Shown: positions 38,474 to 46,853 of the stretch, in pieces
Layout of the letters: every line of letters begins with the position of its first letter
How positions within the stretch are numbered: the stretch's first letter is position 1
Source of the DNA: CAVPDG01 sp963702535
Lineage (GTDB): Bacteria > Chloroflexota > Anaerolineae > Anaerolineales > UBA4823
DNA: 64,000 bases
Reading direction: 5' to 3'
NCBI GenBank assembly: GCA_963702535.1
Contig: CAVPDG010000016.1
Location: 1-64,000, forward strand
Notes under the pieces: generated by a model
Databases searched by the model: none
The model's input: the letters and a program-made list of their open reading frames with translations, nothing else
What the model was told of the DNA's origin: nothing
Position numbers and translations under genes: made by a program

Positions 38474-38550
<77 letters not shown>

Positions 38551-38572
38551 GCGTTCTTCTGACGTGCGCCAG

Positions 38573-38601
38573 ATTTTATCATAGGCTATGCGGTTCTGCA
38601 A
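38573..38601 (-). promoter_or_regulatory. Promoter of tRNA-Val
   Basis: On the minus strand TTGCAG (38596-38601) and TAAAAT (38573-38578) are 17 bases apart, placed just after the stop of the I9 gene. Initiation would fall about 15 bases before the tRNA. Confidence 0.6.
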
Positions 38602-38608
38602 GAAAGTG

Positions 38609-38933
38609 TTAGCTGTGGTTCTTTGCGCTCGCCTGGGCGAACCAGTGGTCGGCTACATCCGGGTGGCGCGCCACTTTCTCCAGCGCTCCCTCCGGCAGCG
38701 AGACGACAAAGGCGTTCAGGTCGCCGAAATCGTAATTGAAGATCGCTCCCATCTGCAGCAGCGCTTCGCGCACCGCGGCTTTGCGCCCGGGCTTGTACTG
38801 CACCCACACGCGCGGGCTGTTCGAGCGCGCCGGTGGAACCGGAAAACGCCAGCCAGCCAAGCGAAGCCAGCATAGCAAGCGAGGCAAGGGACAAAAGCAA
38901 GGTAATCCAACGCATCAACGATTTCACAGTCAT
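38609..38933 (-). CDS. Exported I9-like (subtilisin propeptide) protein, frameshifted
   Basis: The start is ATG 38931-38933 with AGGAGGGTGAAGAGG before it. Residues 8-30 are a signal or anchor helix (WITLLLSLASLAMLASLGWL). After a break near 38820 the frame gives VQYKPGRKAAVREALLQMGA, then DFGDLNAFVVSLPEGALEKV, ending ARHPDVADHWF. This is the peptidase inhibitor I9 fold that normally precedes subtilisin-like proteases as an intramolecular chaperone. Here it stops after about 108 residues and tRNA-Val follows, so no protease domain is attached. It is either a free inhibitor or a remnant. Confidence 0.65.
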
Positions 38934-39055
38934 CCTCTTCACCCTCCTGGGGATGAGCGACACTTTGGGCAAGCATTCGTATTGTATCATACTGCCCCGC
39001 GCCTGTTCTCGCCTTACAATCCTGCAAATCGGATGTTAAGATACCTTAACAAAGG

Positions 39056-39083
39056 CAGCGCGGGAGATGGCTCTCCCGCGCTG
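39056..39083 (-). terminator. Terminator downstream of lexA
   Basis: Perfect 12-bp stem CAGCGCGGGAGA/TCTCCCGCGCTG with loop TGGC, followed on the minus strand by CCTTTGTTAAGG. It lies 25 bases after the lexA stop. Confidence 0.7.
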
Positions 39084-39107
39084 CTGTCTCAGCCAATAAG
39101 AAGGATT

Positions 39108-39848
39108 TCAGGCTGCCATGCCGCCCACCTGGCGGATGACCATGATCACCTTGCCCTGGATCTGCACCGTGGAGGGGTCTTCGATGTAGATCGGCTTCAT
39201 CGTCGGGTTGGCGGGCTGCAGGCGCACGCGCCCGTTCTCCAGGTAGAAGTATTTCAGCGTGGTCTCATCCCGGTCGTTCAGCCATACCGCCACCATCTCG
39301 CCATTGCGCGCTTCTCCGGCGGGTTTCATGATCACCAGGTCGCCGTCGAAGACCATGGCGTCGATCATCGAGTCGCCTTGCACTTCCAGGGCGAACAGGT
39401 CGCTGCTGCCGCGCTCGCGCGCCGGGAGCAGGCTGCGGGCGATATCCACCATGCTGTCGGCGTCGTAGTACGAGAAGTCGGAGGCGGGCACGGGCACCGG
39501 CGAGCCGGCGACGATGCGCCCCAACACCGGCACCTGCAGCAGCTCCTCCACCGCCTGGCGTACCGCCTGCGCCGACTGCTTGACCGAGGTTGCCGCAGCG
39601 CCGCCGATCTCCGAAAGCGGCTTCATCACGCGGATGCCGCGCGACACGCGCCCATCGCGCTGGATATAGCCCGATTCCTCGAGCTGGTTCAGGTAATAAT
39701 TCACCACCGAGGTCGACGAGATGTTCGCTTTCTCGCAGATCTCGCGGATCGAAGGTGGGTAGCCGTTCTGGTTCTGGAAGCGTTCCAGCACCTCCAGGAT
39801 GCGCATCTGCCGCTCGGTGAGTCCTTTTGCACGTTTACGAGCCATCAT
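39108..39848 (-). CDS. lexA: SOS repressor LexA
   Basis: Intact, about 246 residues. Of several clustered ATGs, the one about 8 bases after AAGGAG (near 39846-39848) is preferred. The N-terminal winged helix reads LTERQMRILEVLERFQNQNG and YPPSIREICEKANISSTSVV. The self-cleavage site is Ala-Gly in RIVAGSP. Catalytic Ser is in GDSMIDAMVFDGD and Lys in ETTLKYFY. The linker is longer than in E. coli LexA. It represses SOS genes until RecA-ssDNA stimulates autocleavage. Autoregulation is supported by the box in its promoter. Confidence 0.95.
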   Translation of the reverse strand: MMARKRAKGLTERQMRILEVLERFQNQNGYPPSIREICEKANISSTSVVNYYLNQLEESGYIQRDGRVSRGIRVMKPLSEIGGAAATSVKQSAQAVRQAVEELLQVPVLGRIVAGSPVPVPASDFSYYDADSMVDIARSLLPARERGSSDLFALEVQGDSMIDAMVFDGDLVIMKPAGEARNGEMVAVWLNDRDETTLKYFYLENGRVRLQPANPTMKPIYIEDPSTVQIQGKVIMVIRQVGGMAA

Positions 39849-39951
39849 TGTCATCACTCCTTTGCAAGCGAGCCAGGGGAGGTCCTGCGCCGCCATCGGG
39901 TGGCTCTTCCTCTGCACGCCTATCCATTAACTGCCCATTTGTGCTATGAAT

Positions 39952-39980
39952 AGTTTACCCGAACATTAGTTCTGTGTCAA
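39952..39980 (-). promoter_or_regulatory. lexA promoter with LexA operator
   Basis: On the minus strand TTGACA (39975-39980) and TAAACT (39952-39957) are 17 bases apart. Between them GAACTAATGTTC (39961-39972) fits the GAAC-N4-GTTC box known from Bacillus and actinobacterial LexA. The overlap explains repression. Confidence 0.85.
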
Positions 39981-40118
39981 GGGAATCTGTAAATTTGTTC
40001 TATGTTCCGGCTAGATTCCTTCACCAGCCTCCCATCCTGTGGCATAATGGATATTGTTGGAGTGACGCAATTCAGGAGCCCTCCTGCAAACCGTGGTCGT
40101 CCGATTTTGGAAACCCCT

Positions 40119-40574
40119 ATGCCGCGCGATCTGGCAACTACCCTCGTCTACGCCCGCTCCAAACCCCTCGTCGGGCGCCTGGCTTACTACGCCCTCAAGC
40201 TGCTCGGCGTGGAGATGCCCCTCTCCGTGCGCGTCGGCTACGACCTGGAGCTGGCGCACGGCGGGTTCGGCGTGGTCATCCACCCGCATACCACCATCGG
40301 CGACCGGGTGAAGATCTACCCCGGCGTCGGGTTGGGGCGCGCCGACGTCCACCTGCCCGCCGACCAATCCGCCTTCGCGGGCATCCAGGTGGAGGACGAT
40401 GTCATCCTGGGCACCGGCGCCAAGGCGCTGGGCAAGCAAGGCGTGCTGCGCATCGGGCGCGGCTGTGTGATCGGCGCCAACGCCGTCCTGCTGCAATCCA
40501 CCGGCGAGTACGAGATCTGGGCTGGGCTGCCGGCGCGCTGCGTGGGCAAGCGCGAGCCACCGAAGTCCGGCTAA
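40119..40574 (+). CDS. Serine acetyltransferase-like hexapeptide acyltransferase
   Basis: 152 residues from ATG 40119 (MPRDLATTLVYARSK); the upstream extension of the frame looks non-coding. LbH motifs: VVIHPHTTIGDRVKIYPGVG (the CysE-type active-site His pair), VEDDVILGTGAKALG and IGRGCVIGANAVLL. Short cell-wall/EPS-type acetyltransferases of this kind acetylate sugars or serine. The next gene is a glycosyltransferase 3 bases away, which favours a surface-polysaccharide role. Confidence 0.78.
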   Translation: MPRDLATTLVYARSKPLVGRLAYYALKLLGVEMPLSVRVGYDLELAHGGFGVVIHPHTTIGDRVKIYPGVGLGRADVHLPADQSAFAGIQVEDDVILGTGAKALGKQGVLRIGRGCVIGANAVLLQSTGEYEIWAGLPARCVGKREPPKSG

Positions 40575-40577
40575 AGT

Positions 40578-41632
40578 ATGGCATTTCCCACCTCGCCCCG
40601 TATATGCCTCGTGCCCTCCCTTTCCGGGGTGGGCGGCATGGTTTCCTTCCAGGGACGCCTGGCGCAGGGGCTGAGGCGCCGCGGCGTGCAGGTGACCTAT
40701 GACCTGCAGGATACCCCCTTCCAGTCAGTGCTGGTGGTGGGCGGCACGCGCCAGCTTGCCAGCCTGTGGCGCCTCCGCCGCAGAGGTGTGCGCATCGTCC
40801 AGCGCCTGGACGGCATGAACTGGCTGCACCGCTTGCAGCGCACCGGCGCGGCGCACTATTTCGCGCCGAGAGCGGCAACCTGCTCCTGGCATTCATCCGC
40901 CTCCGCCTGGCGCATGCCATCGTCTACCAGAGCCGCTTCTCGCGCCAGTGGTGGGAGCGCCGCCGCGGCGCGCTTGCCAAGCCCTGCAGCGTGGTCTACA
41001 ACGGCGTCGACCTGGACACCTTCACTCCGCAAGGCGCCGGCAACCCACCTGCTGAGGGCTACCGCCTGCTGCTGGTGGAGGGCAGCCTGATGGGCGGCTA
41101 TGAGCAGGGTCTGGAAGCCGCCGAAGGTCTGGCTTACCGCCTCGCCTCCCGCCTGGGGGAGATCGCCCCTCCCGAGGCGCAGAAAATCGAGCTGATGATC
41201 GTCGGGCACGTCGCTCCTGAGGTGCGCCAGCGCTGGCAGGCGCAGGCGCGCGTCCCCCTGCACTGGGCTGGCTTGCAGCCGCTGGAGAGCATCCCCGCCA
41301 TCGACCGCTCCGCCCACCTGCTCTACTCCTCTGACATCAACCCCGCCTGCCCCAATTCCGTCATCGAAGCCCTGGCTTGCGGGCTGCCGGTTGCGGCTTT
41401 CGCCACCGGCGCACTGCCCGAGCTGGTGCCTCCCGCCGCCGGTTGCGTGGCGCCCTACGGCGGCGATCCCTGGCGCCTCGATCCACCCGATATCGATGGG
41501 CTTGCCGGCGCCGCCCTGCAGGTGCTGGCTGACCTGCCCGCCTACCGCCGCGGCGCCCGCCAGCACGCCGAGGCGCACTTCAGCCTCGAGCGCATGGTGG
41601 ACGGCTACCTGGACGCCCTGCTGCAGGGCTGA
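40578..41632 (+). CDS. Glycosyltransferase family 4-like, frameshifted
   Basis: About 352 residues. N-terminal domain PRICLVPSLSGVGGMVSFQG with gene-typical GGM loop. C-terminal GT-B domain with LYSSDINPACPNSVIEALAC followed by GLPVAAFATGALPEL, where the E of the EX7E-type motif contacts the nucleotide sugar. One base is missing near 40862 (TTCGCGCC) between AHYF and RAESGN. It transfers an NDP-sugar to an unknown acceptor in the cytoplasm, probably for exopolysaccharide or lipid glycosides. Confidence 0.82.
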
Positions 41633-41642
41633 GGCAGATCAC

Positions 41643-42554
41643 ATGAACGAGCCAGGCGCTTCCCCTCCAACCCCGCAACCTGACGAGGCGTTAAAGACCG
41701 CTCCCGTTTTGCAGCTCGCCTCCCTGGCAGCCCGCCTGTTGCCGCTGCGCCTCAAGCGCCTCTTCTATCGCTCGCCGCGCCTGGCGCGCCTCATCCGCCG
41801 GGAGCTCAACCGCGCCGCTCCGCAGGGTTACACCGTGGTGCAGATCGCCGGCGGCGAGCTGGCAGGCTTGAGCATGTCCCTCGACCTGCACGCTGAGAAG
41901 GATTACTGGCTGGACACCTACGAGCCGGAGCTGCTGCATACGCTGAAGGAGCTGGTCAAGCCCGGCTGGGTGGCGTACGACCTGGGTGCCAACATCGGCT
42001 ACATCAGCCTGCTGCTGGCGCGCCTGGTGGGGGCGGAGGGACGCGTTTTTTCCTTCGAAGCGCTGCCCGCCAACCTGGAGCGCTTGCGCCTCAATGTGCA
42101 GCTCAACGCCCTGGAAGAGCGCGTGACCGCCATCCCCGGCGCGGTGGGGAATTCGACCGAGGCAGTACAGTTCCTGCTCGGTCCCTCCGATGACACCGGC
42201 AAGGCGCAGGGCTCTGCCGGTCGCCAGGAACTGGCTTACGGACAGGCGATCAGCGTGCCCGGAATAATCCTGGATGAGTTCGTCTATACCCTAGGCAACC
42301 CGCCGCCGAGGGTGGTCAAGATCGACATCGAGGGTGGCGAGGTGCTGGCATTGCCGGGTATGCGCCGCATCCTGGCTGAAGCCCGCCCGCTGGTCTGCCT
42401 GGAGCTGCACGGACCTGAAGCCGCTCGCCTTGCCTGGGAGGCGCTGCTGGCAGCCGGCTACCGCGTCTGCCGCATGGCGCCCTACTACCCATCCGTGCCT
42501 TCCCTGGACGCCCTGGACTGGAAGGCTTATACCGTCGCTTTTCCACCGGGATAG
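41643..42554 (+). CDS. FkbM-family methyltransferase
   Basis: Intact, 303 residues. The SAM-binding core is VAYDLGANIGYISLLLARLV, VFSFEALPANLERLRLNVQL and VVKIDIEGGEVLALPGMRRI, which are FkbM hallmarks. FkbM enzymes O-methylate sugars and polyketides. Placed between two glycosyltransferases, it probably methylates a glycan. Confidence 0.9.
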   Translation: MNEPGASPPTPQPDEALKTAPVLQLASLAARLLPLRLKRLFYRSPRLARLIRRELNRAAPQGYTVVQIAGGELAGLSMSLDLHAEKDYWLDTYEPELLHTLKELVKPGWVAYDLGANIGYISLLLARLVGAEGRVFSFEALPANLERLRLNVQLNALEERVTAIPGAVGNSTEAVQFLLGPSDDTGKAQGSAGRQELAYGQAISVPGIILDEFVYTLGNPPPRVVKIDIEGGEVLALPGMRRILAEARPLVCLELHGPEAARLAWEALLAAGYRVCRMAPYYPSVPSLDALDWKAYTVAFPPG

Positions 42555-42558
42555 GGAT

Positions 42559-43725
42559 ATGGACGCCCCCTTCTCAACCCCTGCTTTCCCCGGGCAACCC
42601 GGGGTGCTCTTCGGCGGGCGCCTGGCGGTGCTGCAGCGCGTCCTGCCCGCCTACCGCGTCCCCTTCTTCGACCTGCTGGCATCTGCCTGCCGGGGCGGGC
42701 TGAGCCTGGCGGCGGGGCAGCCGCAGCCGGATGAATCCATCGCCGTCGCCAGCCGGCTGGAGGTGGGGAGCTTGAACCCCCTCCGCAACCTGCATTTCCG
42801 CAGCCCATCCTCCTCCGCCTACCTGTGCTGGCAGCGCGGCTTGCTGCCCTGGCTGGAAGCCTGGCAGCCCGACGCCCTGGTGGTGGAGGCTAACCCGCGC
42901 TACCTGAGCACGCCTCGCCTGGTGCGCTGGATGCACGCCCGCGGCAAGCCCGTGCTCGGCTGGGGACTGGGGACAGGCGCCGCCGGCGAGGGCTCTAGCT
43001 GGCTGGCGCAGCGCCGGCGCCGCTTCCTGCTCGCCTTCGACGGCATGCTGGCTTACAGCCGCCGCGGCGCAGACCAGTACATCGCCCAGGGTATCCCCGC
43101 CGAGCGGGTGTTCGTGGCGCTCAACGCTGTGGCTCCCCGCCCAATGTCACCTCCGCCCGCCCGCCCGCCTGCCTTCACCGGGCAGCCCGTCGTGCTTTTC
43201 GTCGGGCGCCTGCAAGCCCGCAAGCGCATCGATGTGCTGCTCCACGCCTGCGCCCTCTTGCCGGAGAAGCTGCGACCGCGCCTGTGGGTGGTGGGCGAGG
43301 GTCCCGCCCGCGGCGAGCTGCAGGAACTGGCTAAGCTGGTCTACCCCCAGGCGGAGTTCCCCGGCGACCAGCGCGGCGCCGATCTGCAGCCCTACTTTGC
43401 CGCCGCCGACCTGTTCGCCCTGCCCGGCACCGGCGGCTTGGCGGTGCAAGAAGCCATGGCAGCCGGGCTGCCTGTGATCGTCGCCGAGGGCGATGGCACG
43501 CAGGACGACCTGGTGCGCCCGGACAACGGCTGGCAGGTGCCGCCCGGCGATGTGCAGGCGCTGGCAGCCGTATTGCAGCAGGCACTGTCCGATCCCAACC
43601 GCCTGCGCCGTATGGGCGCCGAATCCTACCGGCTGGCGCTTGAAGAAGTCAATATCGAAGCGATGGTGAGCGTCTTCGTGCGGGCGTTGAACCGGGTTAC
43701 GGCAGGCTCTCTTCCGGCAGCCTGA
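42559..43725 (+). CDS. Glycosyltransferase family 4
   Basis: Intact, 388 residues, with ATG 42559. GT-B layout: acceptor domain with VLPAYRVPFFDLLASA and a donor domain with VVLFVGRLQARKRIDVLLHA, LWVVGEGPARGELQELA, and FALPGTGGLAVQEAMAAGLP followed by PVIVAEGDG. Ends in the last 30 bases overlapping the convergent histidine kinase gene. Adds a sugar to a glycan made by this four-gene group. Confidence 0.88.
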   Translation: MDAPFSTPAFPGQPGVLFGGRLAVLQRVLPAYRVPFFDLLASACRGGLSLAAGQPQPDESIAVASRLEVGSLNPLRNLHFRSPSSSAYLCWQRGLLPWLEAWQPDALVVEANPRYLSTPRLVRWMHARGKPVLGWGLGTGAAGEGSSWLAQRRRRFLLAFDGMLAYSRRGADQYIAQGIPAERVFVALNAVAPRPMSPPPARPPAFTGQPVVLFVGRLQARKRIDVLLHACALLPEKLRPRLWVVGEGPARGELQELAKLVYPQAEFPGDQRGADLQPYFAAADLFALPGTGGLAVQEAMAAGLPVIVAEGDGTQDDLVRPDNGWQVPPGDVQALAAVLQQALSDPNRLRRMGAESYRLALEEVNIEAMVSVFVRALNRVTAGSLPAA

Positions 43726-45823
43726 GGATCAGGCGCGTATGCTCCCCCGGAGTGCTCTCCAGCGCCAGCGATCCATTCACCACCGCCATCATCGTGCTGT
43801 GCAGGGTCAAGCCCTGCCCACTGCCGCTGCTGCGTGACTCCCCCAGCCCCACACCGTTGTCCTCAATTACGATCTCCAGCCCCTCCCGCCAGCGCCCGCT
43901 GACGGTCAGGCGCAGCGCCGAGCCGGCACTCTCCCGCCGGGCGTGACGGGCGGCGTTGCGCAGCGCCTCCCTCCCGGCGTAAAACACAACCTCCGCCGGC
44001 ACGGCGTTGATCCCCCGAGCGCGCTGCTCGACTTCCGCGGGCACATCCCAGCGCACTTCGTCAAAGGCATCTTTGAGCTCCACGTCCAGCACTTCGCGCA
44101 GCGCCCCGAACACCCCCAGCCGTCCCACCTGCGGAGCGGCAGGGCGCGGCAGGCTCTGCAGCAGGTCTGCCACCTGGCGGTGGACCTGCCCCAGGCTCGC
44201 CACCGTGCGCGTCGGATCCGGCTGGCTGCCGCTCAACTCCAGCATGGCGGCGTGCAGGCGCGGTAGCACATCGTCGTGCAGGATGCGCCGCGTCTGCTGG
44301 TCCATCACCTGGCTTTCCGCCAGGCGCTGGCGCTGCAATGCGATCAGCCGCCGCGCCATCTCGGCGCTTGCCTGAATATCCGCCAACCGCTCGCCGCTGG
44401 CGCGGGCGATCTCAATCTCCTCCAGGGAATAGAACCCCCCGTCGCTCTTCTCTGCCAGCAGCAGCACGCCCGTCAAGCCTCGCTCGCTCCACAGCGGTGC
44501 CGCCCAGATCATGCCGCTGTATCGCTCGGGATCCAGCGGCAACCCGGGGCTCTCGGCGGAGGTAAAGCGGCTGATCACCTCGCCCAGGGCAGGCGTCTCG
44601 ATCGCCGCTTCGGGCGGGTATTGCAGCGCCCTGCCGCCCAGCGCCGCCAGCCAGCCCAGCGGCACGAGCAGCGCCCGGCGCGCTCCCAGCACCTCCTGGC
44701 ACAGGGCGCTGAAAGGGACGGTCAGGTCGGTTTCGGACCCGCTCACGGGGAGCGGCTGCAGGATACTCTCGAACAGGCGCTGGCTGGTGACCAGCGGGCG
44801 CAATTGGCGGATGCTGCGCTCGCGCTCGTTGAAGCTCTGCCAGCTAAAGAGCGTATAGGAAAACGCCACCAGCGCCAGCACAGCCAGCACGGTGAAGACC
44901 TGCGGCGCCCGGCGCGTGATCTCCCATGCAGACAGCAAGCAGATGGCGCCCATCAGGATCACCGTGTTGCGCCACAGGTGCAAAAAGCCGCGCCGCGGCA
45001 GGGTCTTACCGGTGAAGATCTCGTAGGAGACGATCGCCTGCCCCAGCAGCAGGATGGCGACCATCAGCAAGCCTGCTAAAACCAGGTCGATGGCAGACAG
45101 GGGCGTGGAGATCACCACGATCAGGTGAGCGATGGACGGGTCGCCGCGGCTGACCTGCAGCAGCCACAAGATCACCAGACCCACCAGCAGGCTGACCAGC
45201 AGCAGCACTAGCGAGGCGCTCACCAGCCAGGGGCGCGCCCGCCGCCGCGCCAGGTCGCCCATCACCCTGCCCGAAGGCGCCGGGCGCAGCAGGGCATCCA
45301 GCGCCAGCCCGATGCACAGGACAATGTAAAGCGGGTAGGTCAGGCTGATCAGCGGCACGCTGCCCATGGAGGGCAGGCGCTCAACCTGGACGTTGGCTTC
45401 GTAGGAGATGTCCGGCAGCGGGTTGGCTGCCAGCAGCAGCCCCGCCATGAGCAGCGCCAGCGCCAGGGGCAGCCAGAACCAGAAACGCTGGCGGCGCCGC
45501 AGGCGGGATTGGGCGTCGTCCCAGTAGCCGCTGTACCACAGCATCAGCAGGTACCAGATATACGGCGCGGCGACCAGTGGGATCCAGCCCACCTGCCACC
45601 AGAAGCTGAAATTCTGGATCAGCGCCGAAGCCCCCTGGCTGACCACCACGGAGTGGCTCAAGAAGAACGCCGCCCCCGCCAGCAAGCCGCCCACCGCCAG
45701 GAACACACCCCAGGTGCGTCGCTCGGCATTGAACAGCACGGTGAGACCCAGCCAGGTGAGCACCACCGTGTTGAAAAGGGAGATCGCCAGCGCCAGCCAA
45801 TCCAGCCAGAACTGCCCGCTCAT
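43697..45823 (-). CDS. NarL-type sensor histidine kinase with multi-helix membrane sensor
   Basis: Intact, 708 residues. The N-terminal half has eight or more hydrophobic helices (residues 8-350), then a GAF-like region (about 390-520). A HisKA_3 box LHDDVLPRLHAAML holds the phospho-His. HATPase motifs are GREALRNAARHA, DNGVGLG and GSGQGLTL. It signals to the response regulator whose gene precedes it (four-base overlap). The 3' end overlaps the convergent glycosyltransferase gene by 29 bases. Signal unknown; the membrane domain implies an envelope or lipid-soluble cue. Confidence 0.92.
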   Translation of the reverse strand: MSGQFWLDWLALAISLFNTVVLTWLGLTVLFNAERRTWGVFLAVGGLLAGAAFFLSHSVVVSQGASALIQNFSFWWQVGWIPLVAAPYIWYLLMLWYSGYWDDAQSRLRRRQRFWFWLPLALALLMAGLLLAANPLPDISYEANVQVERLPSMGSVPLISLTYPLYIVLCIGLALDALLRPAPSGRVMGDLARRRARPWLVSASLVLLLVSLLVGLVILWLLQVSRGDPSIAHLIVVISTPLSAIDLVLAGLLMVAILLLGQAIVSYEIFTGKTLPRRGFLHLWRNTVILMGAICLLSAWEITRRAPQVFTVLAVLALVAFSYTLFSWQSFNERERSIRQLRPLVTSQRLFESILQPLPVSGSETDLTVPFSALCQEVLGARRALLVPLGWLAALGGRALQYPPEAAIETPALGEVISRFTSAESPGLPLDPERYSGMIWAAPLWSERGLTGVLLLAEKSDGGFYSLEEIEIARASGERLADIQASAEMARRLIALQRQRLAESQVMDQQTRRILHDDVLPRLHAAMLELSGSQPDPTRTVASLGQVHRQVADLLQSLPRPAAPQVGRLGVFGALREVLDVELKDAFDEVRWDVPAEVEQRARGINAVPAEVVFYAGREALRNAARHARRESAGSALRLTVSGRWREGLEIVIEDNGVGLGESRSSGSGQGLTLHSTMMAVVNGSLALESTPGEHTRLILRLPEESLP

Positions 45824-46560
45824 TTACCGTCCCATGCCACCCAGTTGCCGCGCTCGTCCAGCACGTGCGGCTCGCCGGCTTTGTCCCAGTGGATCAGCCG
45901 CCCGGATTGCACGATGATCGCCGCCCGTGTGCGCGCTACTTTCTCATCGGTCGTGCTATCGTCCAATCCCCAGGCGGCGTAGATCTGCCCGTTGGTGCGG
46001 CTGATGGTGCGCTTGTCACGGAAACCCATGCGGCTCGCGATCTGCTCGTTGGTCAGCCCCTGCGCCAGCATGCGCGCCACGGCTTGCTCGTTGGGCTCCA
46101 GCATCGCCATCGGCGACTGCTCGTCCTTGTGCCGCACTTCCTGGACGCGCGCCTCGATCTCCGGGTCGATGAAGCTGCGCCCGGCGGCTGCGTCGCGCAG
46201 CAGTGGCACGATCATGTGCGGCAGCAAGTAGTTCGACTTGCGCACGTAGGCGTAATGGCTCAGGATACCCGAGCGCCTGAAATCGCGGTAGTACGCCTCG
46301 TCGTCCTGGATCGAGTAGAAGACCACCGGCAATCGTGGGAACTCGCGCCGGATGGCGACCGCCGCCTGGATGCCGTTCATCTCCCCCGCCAGTTGCACGT
46401 CCATCAGGATCACCTGCGGCGGGCTTTCCAGGCAGGCAGCTAGGGCAGCTTCCCCGCTCTCGCAGACGCCGATCACCTGCACTTGCCCGGTCCCTTCCAG
46501 CCCGGCCTTGAGCGCCTGGCGCAGGCGGGCGTTATCTTCTACGATCAAACAGCGCAACAT
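45820..46560 (-). CDS. NarL/LuxR-type response regulator
   Basis: 246 residues from ATG 46558-46560 with GGAGAG upstream. Receiver: VEDN acidic pair, phospho-Asp in VILMDVQL, Lys in YVRKSNYL. C-terminal helix-turn-helix: EPNEQAVARMLAQGLTNEQI, ASRMGFRDKRTISRTNGQI. The unusual tail after the HTH (LIHWDKAGEPHVLDERGNWV) is about 40 residues and not part of LuxR HTH. It is phosphorylated by the kinase encoded next. The 46561-46853 gap upstream holds no gene; it is AT-richer and should carry promoters for both directions. Confidence 0.9.
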   Translation of the reverse strand: MLRCLIVEDNARLRQALKAGLEGTGQVQVIGVCESGEAALAACLESPPQVILMDVQLAGEMNGIQAAVAIRREFPRLPVVFYSIQDDEAYYRDFRRSGILSHYAYVRKSNYLLPHMIVPLLRDAAAGRSFIDPEIEARVQEVRHKDEQSPMAMLEPNEQAVARMLAQGLTNEQIASRMGFRDKRTISRTNGQIYAAWGLDDSTTDEKVARTRAAIIVQSGRLIHWDKAGEPHVLDERGNWVAWDGK

Positions 46561-46853
46561 CGGGTTTCTTATTCTCTCCCTATAAACATCACGGGGAACG
46601 CATTTTAAGCCTTGCATGCGGCATGTTGCATTTCTCTAACTTGATTATCTTGCCTCAGGGAGCGATCTGTCAAGCACTCAGGTGCACCAATTGGCGGATT
46701 TGAGAGGTGGAAAATCTCGCCCCTCTTTTATACACTTACAGGCACAGATCAAGTTTGTCTGCTCGACGCCATCGCGGGGTATGCACAACCAATGCAGCGT
46801 CGTCCATCCGCAAAATTCATGTCCATTCCTATATCCAGGAGGGAAAAACATTC

